DNA of 8,899 nt from NCBI GenBank assembly GCA_009782025.1, contig WQUQ01000312.1:1-8899 (forward strand). Reading direction: 5' to 3'. The stretch's first letter is position 1. Each line of letters starts with the position of its first letter. A program made the translations under genes and the position numbers. Below the pieces are notes generated by a model. The model did not search any database and was not told where the DNA came from. It saw only the letters and a program-made list of their open reading frames with translations. This document shows positions 1 to 7,929 of this stretch, in pieces. This DNA is from Desulfobulbus sp. (GTDB lineage Bacteria; Pseudomonadota; Gammaproteobacteria; Burkholderiales; Rhodocyclaceae).

Positions 1-331
1 CCCGCTCTGGCGTCACGGCCAGACCCGCGACGGCCCGCTGCATGGCGAGCATCGTGGCGTTGAGGATATTGAGCCGGTCGATTTCCTCGACGCTGGCCTC
101 GGCCACGGCCCAGGCGACGGCCCGCTCGCGGATCAGCGCGGCCAGTTCGCCGCGTTTCTTTTCGCTCAGTTTTTTGGAATCGTTCAGACCAGAAATCGGC
201 CGGGCCGCATCGAGAATCACCGCCGCCGCAACCACCGGCCCCGCCAGCGGCCCGCGCCCGGCTTCGTCGATACCGCAGACGAGGCCGGGGGGAACGATCA
301 GTTCGGGAAGGTTCAGGGTGTCCCCAGACAT
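1..331 (-). CDS. rnhB: Ribonuclease HII, N-terminal part (3' end beyond window)
   Basis: RNase HII cleaves the RNA strand of RNA-DNA hybrids and starts removal of single ribonucleotides misincorporated in DNA. It acts in the cytoplasm and needs divalent metal. I read about 110 codons from ATG at 331-329. They carry the family signature [13 protein letters not shown] at residues 20-32, in which D22 and E23 are the expected first two metal ligands (E. coli D16/E17). [11 protein letters not shown] and [18 protein letters not shown] follow, both typical of the family. The frame runs off the left edge about five residues before the point where the third acidic ligand (the VDGN-type motif, E. coli D108) should appear, so roughly half of the usual ~200 residues are seen. 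The start overlaps the end of lpxB by 19 bases in another frame. A modest AGGCGG lies 7 bases upstream. This gene commonly follows lpxB in beta- and gammaproteobacteria. It is truncated by the window, with no sign that it is broken. Confidence 0.95.
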   Translation of the reverse strand, partial: MSGDTLNLPELIVPPGLVCGIDEAGRGPLAGPVVAAAVILDAARPISGLNDSKKLSEKKRGELAALIRERAVAWAVAEASVEEIDRLNILNATMLAMQRAVAGLAVTPER

Positions 332-1461
332 TCGATGACCGCCTGGGCGGCTTTTTCTGCCGTGTTCTGGCGCAGTTGCAGGTGGATGTCGGTGAAGGCG
401 TCGGCCACGGCGCGGGCGTTTTCCTTGTCGGCATACAGTTTGAGCAGGGCAGCGGCGAGGTTTTCCGGCGTGGCGGCGTCTTGCAGGATTTCCGGCACCA
501 CCTCACGGCCAGCCAGGACGTTGGGCAAACCGACGAAGGGCTGGCGCACCAGGTGCCTGGCGATCCAGTAGGTGGCGCCGGTGACCTTGTAGGTGATGAC
601 CAGCGGCCGCTTGATGAGCGCTGCTTCGAGCGTTGCCGTACCGCTGGCGACCAGCGACACGTCGGCGGCGCCGAGGGCATCCTGGGCATGGCCGAAAAGC
701 AGGCGGAACGGCAGATCGGCGGCCTGCTGGCGATAGATTGCCGCCTCGAATTGCAGGCGTGTCTCGCGCGTCGCCAGTGGCACGACGAACAGCGCCTCGG
801 GCAGATGTTCACGAACCTGCCGGGCAGTCTGCACGAAAGTGTCGGCCATTAGCGCCAATTCGCCTTGGCGACTGCCCGGCAGCAAGGCGAACACCGGCGC
901 CTTGGCGGGTATCTGCAAGGCTTCGCGCACGGCCGATTGGCTGGTTTCGAGCGGAATGATGTCGGCCAGGGGATGGCCGACGTAGGTCACGGGAATGCCG
1001 GCTTTTTGATACAGCGGCGGCTCCATCGGGAACAGCGCCAGGATGCGGTTGACGGCGCGGCCGATTTTTTTGATCCGGCCGCCGCGCCAGGCCCAGATCG
1101 ACGGGCTGACGTAATGGATGGTGGTGATGCCGGCGGCTTTCAGGTCGACTTCGAGTCCGAGATTGAAATCAGGCGCATCGACGCCGATGAAGATGTCGGG
1201 ACGTTGGTCGAGCAGACGTTTTTTCAGGCGTCGGCGGATACCGGCGATCTCCCGGAAATTGCGCAGCGCATCGAAATAACCCATGACCGAGAGTTTTTCC
1301 AGCGGCCACCAGGCATCGAAGCCTTGCGCCTGCATTTTCGGGCCGCCAATGCCGAAAAATTCCACCGCCGGCAAGCGCTCTTTGAGCGCCGCGATCAAAT
1401 GGCTGGCCAGCAGGTCACCGGAGGCTTCTCCGGCCACCATGGCAATCCGTACCGTTTTCAT
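313..1461 (-). CDS. lpxB: Lipid-A-disaccharide synthase LpxB
   Basis: LpxB is a GT19-family glycosyltransferase on the cytoplasmic face of the inner membrane. It joins UDP-2,3-diacylglucosamine to lipid X to give the beta-1,6 disaccharide core of lipid A, releasing UDP. The 382-residue product has the same length as the E. coli enzyme. Recognised segments are GEASGD at residues 11-16, GVDAPDFN at 93-100 (D98 is the conserved acidic residue implicated in catalysis), [11 protein letters not shown] near 116-126, a VGHPLAD motif near 161-167, and LPGSRQGE at 194-201 with conserved R198. The C-terminal GTATLEAAL segment belongs to the UDP-binding half of the GT-B fold. ATG at 1461-1459 follows the lpxA stop by one base, with no evident Shine-Dalgarno sequence, so translation is probably coupled to lpxA. 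The enzyme has no signal peptide and acts peripherally on the membrane. The sequence looks intact throughout. Confidence 0.98.
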   Translation of the reverse strand: MKTVRIAMVAGEASGDLLASHLIAALKERLPAVEFFGIGGPKMQAQGFDAWWPLEKLSVMGYFDALRNFREIAGIRRRLKKRLLDQRPDIFIGVDAPDFNLGLEVDLKAAGITTIHYVSPSIWAWRGGRIKKIGRAVNRILALFPMEPPLYQKAGIPVTYVGHPLADIIPLETSQSAVREALQIPAKAPVFALLPGSRQGELALMADTFVQTARQVREHLPEALFVVPLATRETRLQFEAAIYRQQAADLPFRLLFGHAQDALGAADVSLVASGTATLEAALIKRPLVITYKVTGATYWIARHLVRQPFVGLPNVLAGREVVPEILQDAATPENLAAALLKLYADKENARAVADAFTDIHLQLRQNTAEKAAQAVIECLGTP

Positions 1462-1462
1462 G

Positions 1463-2233
1463 TCAGCGGATGATGCCGCGCTTTGACACCTCGAAGAAAT
1501 CGACCAGAAGCTGCACGTCCGGTTGCGTCCTGGCCTCCTCGGCCAGCTTTTGTTTGGCTTCTTCCAGCAACAGGCCTGATTTGTACAAGGTCCGATAGGC
1601 GCGCTTCAGGGCCGTCAGCGAATCGGCGGTAAAACCACGACGCTTCAAGCCCTCGACGTTGATGCCATAGGGTTGGGCGGTATTGCCTGCCGCCATCAGG
1701 TAGGGCGGCACGTCCTGCACCACGATGGAGCCGGCCGCCGTCATGACGTGGGCGCCGATCCGGCAAAATTGATGGACGCCGGTATAGCCGCCGAAAATGG
1801 CCCAGTCCTCGACAACGACGTGACCGGCCAGTTGGGCGTTGTTGGCGAAAATGGTCTTGTTGCCGACCTGGCAGTCGTGGGCGATGTGGACATAGGCCAT
1901 GATCCAGTTGTCGTCGCCGAGGCGGGTCACGCCGGCGTCCTGAACGGTACCCAGGCTGAAGGTGCAGAATTCGCGGATGGTGTTGCGGTCGCCGATTTCC
2001 AGGCGGGTCGGCTCGCCGCCATATTTCTTGTCCTGCGGCACCTCGCCCAGCGAACTGAACTGAAAGATGCGGTTGTCGCGCCCGATCCGGGTGTGGCCGT
2101 TGATGACCACGTGCGGCCCGATGACGGTGTTCTCGCCGATCTCGACATGCGGCCCGATGATGCTGTAGGGGCCGATCTCGACGTTGGCGGCAATCCGGGC
2201 GGCCGGATCGACGATGGCGGTGGGGTGAATCAT
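1463..2233 (-). CDS. lpxA: UDP-N-acetylglucosamine O-acyltransferase LpxA
   Basis: LpxA starts lipid A synthesis in the cytoplasm by moving a 3-hydroxyacyl chain from acyl carrier protein to the 3-OH of UDP-GlcNAc. The 256-residue product (E. coli 262) is a left-handed parallel beta-helix: hexapeptide repeats such as [18 protein letters not shown] and TVIGPH fill the first ~185 residues, and an alpha-helical C-terminal domain ends SKRGIIR. HIAHD at 116-120 holds the expected catalytic base H119 (E. coli H125). VHQFC and IGAHVM (153-164) and [10 protein letters not shown] (192-201) are family hallmarks. The position equivalent to the E. coli acyl-chain ruler G173 is A167, which suggests a chain shorter than C14. 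I chose ATG at 2233, giving [10 protein letters not shown]. The open frame extends upstream to 2395, but that part overlaps fabZ and encodes an arginine-rich stretch unlike any LpxA. The start is two bases after the fabZ stop, with no clear ribosome site. Confidence 0.98.
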   Translation of the reverse strand: MIHPTAIVDPAARIAANVEIGPYSIIGPHVEIGENTVIGPHVVINGHTRIGRDNRIFQFSSLGEVPQDKKYGGEPTRLEIGDRNTIREFCTFSLGTVQDAGVTRLGDDNWIMAYVHIAHDCQVGNKTIFANNAQLAGHVVVEDWAIFGGYTGVHQFCRIGAHVMTAAGSIVVQDVPPYLMAAGNTAQPYGINVEGLKRRGFTADSLTALKRAYRTLYKSGLLLEEAKQKLAEEARTQPDVQLLVDFFEVSKRGIIR

Positions 2234-2235
2234 GG

Positions 2236-2670
2236 TCAAATATCCCGCTTGGCGCACATCAGCATGGCTTCGGCGACAAGCTGGCCGTCGACCTTGGCTT
2301 CCGCCTTGAATTTTCCGACGCCGCGCATCTGGCGCAGCATTTCGACGTGCAGGTGCAACTGGTCGCCCGGCATGACCACCTTCTTGAAGCGGCATTCGTC
2401 GATGCCGACGAAGTAGAACAATGAATGCGGGTCCGGCTTGGCTTCCAGGGTTTTGAACGACAGGATGCCGGCAGCCTGAGCCAGCGCTTCCGTAATCAAC
2501 ACGCCGGGCATCACCGGATAGTGCGGAAAATGACCGGCGAAATACGGCTCGTTGATCGAGACGTTCTTGTAGGCATGGATGAATTTGCCTGGCTCAACCG
2601 CGACGACCCGATCCACCAGCAGGAAGGGATAACGGTGTGGCAGGTGTTCAAGAATTTCATGAATATCCAT
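2236..2670 (-). CDS. fabZ: 3-hydroxyacyl-ACP dehydratase FabZ
   Basis: FabZ is the hotdog-fold dehydratase that turns 3-hydroxyacyl-ACP into trans-2-enoyl-ACP in the type II fatty-acid elongation cycle. The 144-residue product has the normal family length. It opens with the typical [13 protein letters not shown] (10-22), and the active-site region [20 protein letters not shown] spans 46-65, with H47 and E61 as the expected catalytic pair. A conserved [11 protein letters not shown] loop follows near residue 94. Because LpxA and LpxD use the same 3-hydroxyacyl-ACP pool, its position between lpxD and lpxA fits a shared control of flux between phospholipid and lipid A. ATG at 2670-2668 is four bases past the lpxD stop. 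Upstream there is only a weak GAAAG and a very AT-rich, probably unstructured leader that overlaps the end of lpxD. No residue looks abnormal. Confidence 0.98.
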   Translation of the reverse strand: MDIHEILEHLPHRYPFLLVDRVVAVEPGKFIHAYKNVSINEPYFAGHFPHYPVMPGVLITEALAQAAGILSFKTLEAKPDPHSLFYFVGIDECRFKKVVMPGDQLHLHVEMLRQMRGVGKFKAEAKVDGQLVAEAMLMCAKRDI

Positions 2671-2728
2671 TTAATCAACTTTCTATAACAGTTTCTTCAA
2701 GTTTTTTATTAAGTAATTTTTCAAGTTC
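2671..2728 (-). other. AT-rich patch across the lpxD end and fabZ leader
   Basis: Counted directly, 12 of these 58 bases are G or C (about 21%), inside a window that is otherwise around 60% GC. The patch covers the last 17 sense codons of lpxD, all of which end in A or T and include TTA, ATA and AGT, then the stop and the four-base gap before fabZ. On the minus strand TGTTATAGA at 2690-2682 resembles an extended -10 element, but no -35 box sits at proper spacing and the implied start would leave only about five bases of leader. A low-structure ribosome landing region for fabZ is an equally good reading. The function is inferred only. Confidence 0.5.
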
Positions 2729-3724
2729 GGATACCCGCTCGGCCAGCCGGGCCAGATGGCGAATCTGCGCCGCGTTGTGCAACCAGCGGCCGTGCTCTTC
2801 AAGCGGGAAAACGCTGGTGTACTGTCCGGGCCGGGTGATGTTTTTCATCACCAGCGAACCGCCGGAAATCACCGCGCCGGAAGCGATGGTCACATGCCCC
2901 GAAATCATCGCCGCGCCGCCGAGGATCACGTTGTCCTCCAAGGTAACGCTGCCGGCCATGCCGACGCTGCCGGCGATCACGCAATGGCGGCCGATGACGC
3001 AGTTGTGGGCGATCTGGATCTGGTTGTCGAGCTTGCTGCCATCGCCGATCCGGGTGTCGTCGAGCGCGCCGCGGTCGATGGTGGTATTGGCGCCGATCTC
3101 GACATCGTCGCCGATGACGACCCGGCCAATCTGCGGAATCTTGATCCACTGCCCGCCTTCCGGCGCGAAGCCGAAACCATCGGCGCCGATCACCGCGCCG
3201 GCATGCACGATACAACGCCGGCCAATCTGGCAGCGGTCATAGACCGTGACATGGGGATACAACACGCTGCCGTCGCCAATCGCCACGCCGTCGCCGAGCG
3301 CGCAACCGGGATGAATCACGACCCCCTCGCCCAGCGTGACACCGGTGCCGATACTGACGTTGGCGCCGATACAGGCGCTGGCCGGCACGGGCGAGGCGCA
3401 ACTGGCCGCGGCATGGACGCCGGGAACGGCGGCCACTGGCGGATTGAGCAAGGCCGCCAGACGCGCGTAATAGGCGTAGGGATTCTTGCAGACGATGCGC
3501 GGCAGGCTGACGGCGTCGGCGAATTCCGGCGCCAGGATGACCGCCGAGGCGCGCGTCGTCTGCAACTGGCCGCGATACTTGATGTTGGCGAGAAAGCCGA
3601 TTTCACCCTCGCCGGCCGAAGCCAGCGTGGCGACCTGGCGGATGCGCGTTTCTCCGTCGCCAAGCACATCGCCGCCCAGACGGGCGGCGATGTCGACCAG
3701 CGAGAGAACCCCTGGATCGGGCAT
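2675..3724 (-). CDS. lpxD: UDP-3-O-(3-hydroxyacyl)glucosamine N-acyltransferase LpxD
   Basis: LpxD adds the second 3-hydroxyacyl chain, from ACP to the 2-amino group of UDP-3-O-acylglucosamine, the third step of lipid A synthesis in the cytoplasm. The 349 residues fit the family (E. coli 341). The layout is an N-terminal uridine-binding domain (about 1-100, with IGFLANIKY and the [10 protein letters not shown] segment), a left-handed beta-helix of hexapeptide repeats (about 115-295), and a C-terminal helix. The catalytic histidine is expected to be H240 in QIAHN (E. coli H239). [15 protein letters not shown] (174-188) and [14 protein letters not shown] (211-224) are classic LpxD motifs. ATG at 3724 overlaps the skp TAA by one base (TAATG), with GAAGG six bases upstream. 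The last 17 codons are oddly AT-rich and encode a charged tail ([17 protein letters not shown]) that looks like a helical extension. Confidence 0.98.
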   Translation of the reverse strand: MPDPGVLSLVDIAARLGGDVLGDGETRIRQVATLASAGEGEIGFLANIKYRGQLQTTRASAVILAPEFADAVSLPRIVCKNPYAYYARLAALLNPPVAAVPGVHAAASCASPVPASACIGANVSIGTGVTLGEGVVIHPGCALGDGVAIGDGSVLYPHVTVYDRCQIGRRCIVHAGAVIGADGFGFAPEGGQWIKIPQIGRVVIGDDVEIGANTTIDRGALDDTRIGDGSKLDNQIQIAHNCVIGRHCVIAGSVGMAGSVTLEDNVILGGAAMISGHVTIASGAVISGGSLVMKNITRPGQYTSVFPLEEHGRWLHNAAQIRHLARLAERVSELEKLLNKKLEETVIES

Positions 3725-4236
3725 TACTTGCCTTCGGAAAGCGCCTTGATGACCCGATCGGTGATGTCCAGACGGGGGCTGACCCAGACCACGTCTTGCA
3801 GGATCAGGTCGAACTTGTCGGTTTCGGCAATCTGCTTGATGGCGCGGTTGGCTTTGTCGATCACCGCAGCGTTTTCCTCGTTCTGGCGCAGGTTCAGATC
3901 TTCGCGGAACTCGCGCTGGCGGCGCTGGAATTCGCGGTTCAGTTCACTGAACTCCTTTTCCTTGGCGCGACGGTCGCTTTCCGCCATCGTCACCGAGTTT
4001 TTCTCCAGATTCTCTTGCAGCCCCTGCAACTTCTTGGCCATATCCTGCAAATCCTGGTCGCGCTTGGAAAACTCGCTTTCCAACTTCTTGGCCGCCTTCT
4101 GGGCTGCCGGCGCATCGCGGAAAATGCGCTGGGTATTGACGTAACCGACCTTCAATTCGGCAGATTCGGCAGCCGTGACGCCGGTCATGAACAAGGCCGA
4201 CAACAGTCCGGCAACAACGAGAGACTTGACTTTCAA
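3724..4236 (-). CDS. skp: Periplasmic chaperone Skp (OmpH family), TTG start
   Basis: Skp is a periplasmic holdase chaperone whose trimer grips unfolded outer-membrane proteins after Sec export and carries them to the BAM complex. The 170-residue precursor has a Sec signal peptide ([19 protein letters not shown]..., likely cleaved after one of A22, A23 or A26). It is followed by the beta-strand [12 protein letters not shown] (28-39), a long charged helical-hairpin region (about 42-140, rich in K, E, R and Q) that forms the tentacles, and a closing [18 protein letters not shown] segment typical of betaproteobacterial OmpH. The start is TTG at 4236-4234. The frame is the same as bamA, whose TGA lies six codons upstream, and TTG is the only usual start codon before M17, which would remove most of the signal peptide. 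AGGAG sits 7 bases upstream. It directly follows bamA, its functional partner. Confidence 0.96.
   Translation of the reverse strand: MKVKSLVVAGLLSALFMTGVTAAESAELKVGYVNTQRIFRDAPAAQKAAKKLESEFSKRDQDLQDMAKKLQGLQENLEKNSVTMAESDRRAKEKEFSELNREFQRRQREFREDLNLRQNEENAAVIDKANRAIKQIAETDKFDLILQDVVWVSPRLDITDRVIKALSEGK
3731..3735 (-). promoter_or_regulatory. Ribosome binding site of lpxD
   Basis: GAAGG reads on the minus strand six bases before the lpxD ATG and lies inside the last codons of skp. It supports ATG at 3724 as the start and indicates that lpxD can be initiated despite the TAATG overlap. Confidence 0.6.
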
Positions 4237-4243
4237 AATTACA

Positions 4244-4248
4244 CTCCT
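4244..4248 (-). promoter_or_regulatory. Ribosome binding site of skp
   Basis: AGGAG on the minus strand is seven bases before the TTG at 4236 and sits in the 15-base gap after bamA, the widest gap in the window. It is one of the two strongest Shine-Dalgarno sequences here and is the main support for the TTG start. Confidence 0.8.
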
Positions 4249-4251
4249 GGA

Positions 4252-6561
4252 TCAAAAAGTGGTGCCCATCTGGAACTGGAACGCCTCGGTATCGTCCCCT
4301 GATTTTTTGTTGATCGGTACGCCGAGGCTGAATTTGAGCGGCCCCATCGGTGAAATCCACGAGGCCGAGACGCCGGTCGAATAACGAAGATCGCTCAGAC
4401 TCATTTTCTGATTCGCGCCGTTCATATCCTTGCCCCAAACCTGGCCGGCATCAAAGAACACACCCAGACGAAAACTCTTTTCCATGCCCGGCAAGGCCCA
4501 CATCAATTCAGCATTGCCCACGATCCGGCGCGTACCGCCCAGGCTTTCGCGGTTGCCATAGGTCGTGTCGACCGGGCCGAGGCTGGCGGCCTTGTAGCCG
4601 CGCACAGAACCGACGCCGCCGGCATAGAAATTCTTGTAAAACGGCATTTCACCGGTATTGCCATAGCTGTTGGCATAGCCCAGCTCGCCATTCAGCATCA
4701 GGGTAAAGCGCTTGCTCAACGGGAAGAAATGCTGCAACTGGTAGGTCGCGCGATAATACTGCTGATCGCTTCCCGGTAGCGTGATTTCCAGGCCCGCCCG
4801 CTGAAAGGTGCCCTTGGTCGGGAAGAAGAAACTATCCTTGCCGTCGCTGACCCAGTTCAGCGTCAGCGGGAAGGTCAGGTCGCGCTTGCTGTCCGATCCG
4901 GGATAACCGACGTATTGCTGGTAGCGTATCGGGCTGGTGTCATCGATTGAAATGGCCGTGTAATCAACGCCAAGACCAAAGCCGACCGACTCCTTTTCGC
5001 CGATGGGAAAACCGAAACGAATACCGCCGCCGGTGGAGGCGGATTTGTAATACGCCAGCGCCAGACTGCTGGTGTCGATCGTGCGGTGATAGACATCGAA
5101 GCCCTGGCTGACGCCATCGACGGTGAAATAAGGATTGGTGTAGGACATCACATAGGTCCGCTGCGACTTGGCCGAGTTGACCTGGATGCCCACGTTGTTG
5201 CCGCTGCCCATGAAATTGTCCTGCGAAATGGCGCCGGAAAGGATCAGCTTGTCGGTACTGGAAGTGCCAAGGCCGAGCATCAGATTGCCGGTCGGCTTCT
5301 CGGTGACATTGAGGTTGACGTCGACCTGGTCGGCCGTGCCGGGCACGGCCGGCGTTTCGACGGTGACATCGGTGAAGTAGCCAAGCCGGTCGATGCGTTC
5401 CTTTGAATTGGTAATGCGTTCCGCGTCGTACCAGCCGCCTTCCATCTGGCGAATCTCGCGGCGAACCACTTCATCGCGGGTGCGGGTGTTGCCGGTCACG
5501 TTGATGCGCCGGACATAGACCCGTTTGCCGGCATCGACGAAGATGGTGAAGGCCACCTGGCGCTTCTCCTTGTCGATCTCGGGCGTCGCGTTGACGTTGG
5601 CGAAAGCGTAGCCTTCCTTGCCGAGGCGGTCGCTGATCGCCTTGGTGGCATTGTTCAACTGCTCGCGCGAAAAAACATCGCCCGGTTTGATCGTAATCAG
5701 TTTTTTCAGTTCTTCTTCGGATACCGAAAAATCGCCGGCCAGCTTGATCGACGACACTTGATAACGCTCGCCTTCGATGATGTTGAGGGTGATGTACACA
5801 TCCTGTTTGTCGGGCGAAATGGAAACCTGCGTCGATTCCACGGCGAACTCCAGGTAGCCCTGGTTCATGTAGAAAGACCTCAGTTTTTCCAGATCGGCCG
5901 CCAGTTTCTGGCGGGAATACTGGTCGTTCTTGGTGTACCAGGTCAGCCAGCCGGGCGTGGTCAACTCGAACAGGCCGAGCAGGGTCTTCTCGTCGAAGGC
6001 CGTGTTGCCGATGATGTGGATCTGCTTGATCTTGGCTGCTTCGCCTTCATCGATATTGAAGTTGATGCCGACCCGGTTGCGTTCCAGCGGCGTCACCGTG
6101 GTGGTGATGTTGGCCGCGTATTTGCCGCGCGACAGATACTGCCGCTTGAGTTCCTGCTCGGCCTTGTCGAGCAGCGCCCGGTCGAAGATGCGCCCTTCGC
6201 CGATGCCGGTATCCTTGAGCGCCTTGATGATGGCGTCCTTCTCGAACTCCTTCATGCCGACGAAATCGATCGTGGCAATCGCCGGCCGTTCCTGGACGAC
6301 GACGACCATCACGTTGTTGTCAACCTCGATGCGGACATCCTTGAAGAAACCGGTGGCGAACAGCGCCTTGATCGCCTGCGCCGATTTTTCCGCCGTCAGC
6401 GTATCGCCGACCTTGACCGGCAGGTAGCTGAAAACCGTTCCCGCCTCCGTGCGCTGGATGCCTTCGACGCGAATATCCTTGACGGCGAAAGGCTCGAACG
6501 CCCACGCCGGAACGGCAAACAGGCTGGCAATCAAGGCGGATAGCAGGGATCGATTCATCAT
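4252..6561 (-). CDS. bamA: Outer membrane protein assembly factor BamA
   Basis: BamA is the essential Omp85-family core of the BAM complex that folds and inserts beta-barrel proteins into the outer membrane. The 769-residue precursor (E. coli 810) begins with a Sec signal peptide (residues 1-21, PAWA cut before FEPF). Five POTRA domains follow, at roughly 24-91, 92-172, 175-263, 266-344 and 347-422, each showing an I-x-V/I-x-G-N-like first strand (IRVEGIQRT, IIGNTAF, INVTGNTRT). A C-terminal 16-strand barrel spans about 425-769. VRGY at 653-656 is the conserved loop-6 motif of Omp85 proteins, and the chain ends in phenylalanine (QMGTTF), as expected of an OMP beta-signal. The start codon follows the rseP stop with no gap. 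A second ATG directly after it (6558) would work as well. No strong ribosome site is visible, so coupling to rseP is likely. Confidence 0.98.
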   Translation of the reverse strand: MMNRSLLSALIASLFAVPAWAFEPFAVKDIRVEGIQRTEAGTVFSYLPVKVGDTLTAEKSAQAIKALFATGFFKDVRIEVDNNVMVVVVQERPAIATIDFVGMKEFEKDAIIKALKDTGIGEGRIFDRALLDKAEQELKRQYLSRGKYAANITTTVTPLERNRVGINFNIDEGEAAKIKQIHIIGNTAFDEKTLLGLFELTTPGWLTWYTKNDQYSRQKLAADLEKLRSFYMNQGYLEFAVESTQVSISPDKQDVYITLNIIEGERYQVSSIKLAGDFSVSEEELKKLITIKPGDVFSREQLNNATKAISDRLGKEGYAFANVNATPEIDKEKRQVAFTIFVDAGKRVYVRRINVTGNTRTRDEVVRREIRQMEGGWYDAERITNSKERIDRLGYFTDVTVETPAVPGTADQVDVNLNVTEKPTGNLMLGLGTSSTDKLILSGAISQDNFMGSGNNVGIQVNSAKSQRTYVMSYTNPYFTVDGVSQGFDVYHRTIDTSSLALAYYKSASTGGGIRFGFPIGEKESVGFGLGVDYTAISIDDTSPIRYQQYVGYPGSDSKRDLTFPLTLNWVSDGKDSFFFPTKGTFQRAGLEITLPGSDQQYYRATYQLQHFFPLSKRFTLMLNGELGYANSYGNTGEMPFYKNFYAGGVGSVRGYKAASLGPVDTTYGNRESLGGTRRIVGNAELMWALPGMEKSFRLGVFFDAGQVWGKDMNGANQKMSLSDLRYSTGVSASWISPMGPLKFSLGVPINKKSGDDTEAFQFQMGTTF

Positions 6562-7929
6562 TCAGCCCGAAAACAGGCGATTCAAGTCGTTGAAAAAAGC
6601 GAAAGCCATCAGGGCGAGCAAGAGGGCGATTCCGATCTGCTGGGCAATTCCCATGGCGCGCTCGGAGAGCGGCTTTTGCCTGACGACTTCGAGCGCATGA
6701 TACATCAAATGCCCGCCGTCCAGCACCGGGATGGGCAGCAGATTGAGCACACCGAGACTGATGCTGACCACAGCCATGAACTTGACGTAATAATCGAGGC
6801 CGAGCCTGGCCGACTGCCCGGCGTAGTCGGCAATCGTCACCGGCCCGGAGAGGTTCCGCCACGAGACTTCGCCGGTCAGCATGCGGCCCAGCATGACCAG
6901 GCTGAACACCGCCTTGTCCCAGGTCTCCAGGAGCGCCTTCTTCCCGGCGTCGATGAAACCGTAGCGGACGAAGGCGCGGATCTCGCGCTGCGCGCCCTCG
7001 CCGCCCGCCACCGCCACGCCGATTCTGCCTACCCGCACGCCGCTCTCGGTCACGGCTTCGGGAACCACCTCGACGGTCATGTTCCGGCCATCGCGCACGA
7101 ACTCGACGCGCACCGTCCGCTCAGCCGCGGCGCGAATATGCAAAACCAGTTCGTGCCACAGGGCAATCGGCTGGTCATCGAGCGCCAGCACCCGGTCGCC
7201 CGGCAGCAGACCGGCTCGTCCCGCCGGGCCGTCTTTCTCCACCCGACCAATGACCGCCGGCAGGCGCGGGCGAAAAAAGACAATCCCTATGCGTTCCAGG
7301 GCATCCCCCTGCCAGCCCTGCTCCCTAACCTCTGCGAGAAACAAGCGCCGCACCGCGATTTCGCCCTGCTCGTTGATGACTTCCAGGTCGACGCTCTCGT
7401 GATCGACAGCTTTTTTCAGCAACAGCCAGCGCAGATCGTCGAAAGTTGCCACCGGCTGCCCGTCAACGCGGCGCACCTGTTCGCCGCCCGCGATGGCGGC
7501 GGCGGCCGCCGGCGTGCCGTCCGGCGGGGCGCCGAGAATGGGCAGCAATTCGGTGCTGCCGGCCATGAAAACGCCCCAGTAGAGGACAACCGCCAGCAGG
7601 AGATTGGCGACCGGCCCGGCGGCGACAATCAGGCTGCGCCGGCCGACCGACTGCCGGTTGAAAGCCCGGTGCGCCTCTTCCGGCGCCACCTCGCCTTCGC
7701 GCTCGTCGAGCATCTTGACGTAGCCGCCGAGCGGAAAGGCGCTGATGGCCCACTCGGTGCCGTCGCGCCCGGATTGCCTGCACCAGATCACCCGGCCGAA
7801 ACCGATGGAAAAGCGCAGTACCTTGACGCCGCACAGGCGCGCCACGACGTAATGGCCATATTCATGAACCACAATGAGGACGCCGAGCACCACCGCGGTA
7901 GCAGCCAGATAGAACGGCAACTCGCTCAT
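6562..7929 (-). CDS. rseP: Site-2 zinc metalloprotease RseP
   Basis: RseP is an inner-membrane S2P protease that cuts the anti-sigma factor RseA inside the membrane after DegS, releasing sigma-E during outer-membrane stress. It also clears leftover signal peptides. The 455 residues (E. coli 450) show HEYGH at 22-26 in the first membrane segment (zinc ligands H22 and H26, catalytic E23; most relatives have HEFGH), a second membrane segment near 100-122, and two PDZ domains (about 125-215 and 222-310, the second with [16 protein letters not shown]). [11 protein letters not shown] spans 396-406, with D404 as the third zinc ligand (E. coli D402), and a final membrane helix lies near 425-445. I chose ATG at 7929, inside the ATGA overlap with the dxr stop. 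The frame stays open to 7965 but would add 12 charged residues before a normal N-terminus. AGGAAGGGGG lies six bases upstream of 7929. Confidence 0.98.
   Translation of the reverse strand: MSELPFYLAATAVVLGVLIVVHEYGHYVVARLCGVKVLRFSIGFGRVIWCRQSGRDGTEWAISAFPLGGYVKMLDEREGEVAPEEAHRAFNRQSVGRRSLIVAAGPVANLLLAVVLYWGVFMAGSTELLPILGAPPDGTPAAAAAIAGGEQVRRVDGQPVATFDDLRWLLLKKAVDHESVDLEVINEQGEIAVRRLFLAEVREQGWQGDALERIGIVFFRPRLPAVIGRVEKDGPAGRAGLLPGDRVLALDDQPIALWHELVLHIRAAAERTVRVEFVRDGRNMTVEVVPEAVTESGVRVGRIGVAVAGGEGAQREIRAFVRYGFIDAGKKALLETWDKAVFSLVMLGRMLTGEVSWRNLSGPVTIADYAGQSARLGLDYYVKFMAVVSISLGVLNLLPIPVLDGGHLMYHALEVVRQKPLSERAMGIAQQIGIALLLALMAFAFFNDLNRLFSG

Noticed and set aside
2234..2395. N-terminal extension of lpxA from an upstream start at 2395
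   Set aside because: It would overlap fabZ by 160 bases and encode an arginine/alanine-rich stretch absent from Lpx[11 protein letters not shown] at 2233 is the canonical N-terminus.
2699..2710. A6 run near the end of lpxD as a possible -1 frameshift slippery site
   Set aside because: The frame reads AAT AAA AAA CTT, so the AAAAAAC heptamer is not in the required X XXY YYZ phase. The normal stop follows shortly and no downstream extension makes sense.
2800..3380. Repeat-like periodicity in lpxD (and in lpxA, 1650-2230)
   Set aside because: This is the DNA trace of protein hexapeptide repeats of the left-handed beta-helix fold, not a DNA repeat, CRISPR or mobile element.
2756..4144. 462-codon open frame on the plus strand opposite lpxD and skp
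   Set aside because: It is a shadow of the LpxD hexapeptide repeats (the antisense product is a monotonous A, D, G, H and V sequence) running into skp. There is no ribosome site and no recognisable family.
5758..6543. 261-codon open frame on the plus strand opposite the BamA POTRA region
   Set aside because: It is antisense to conserved POTRA coding sequence, with low-complexity charged composition and no motif.
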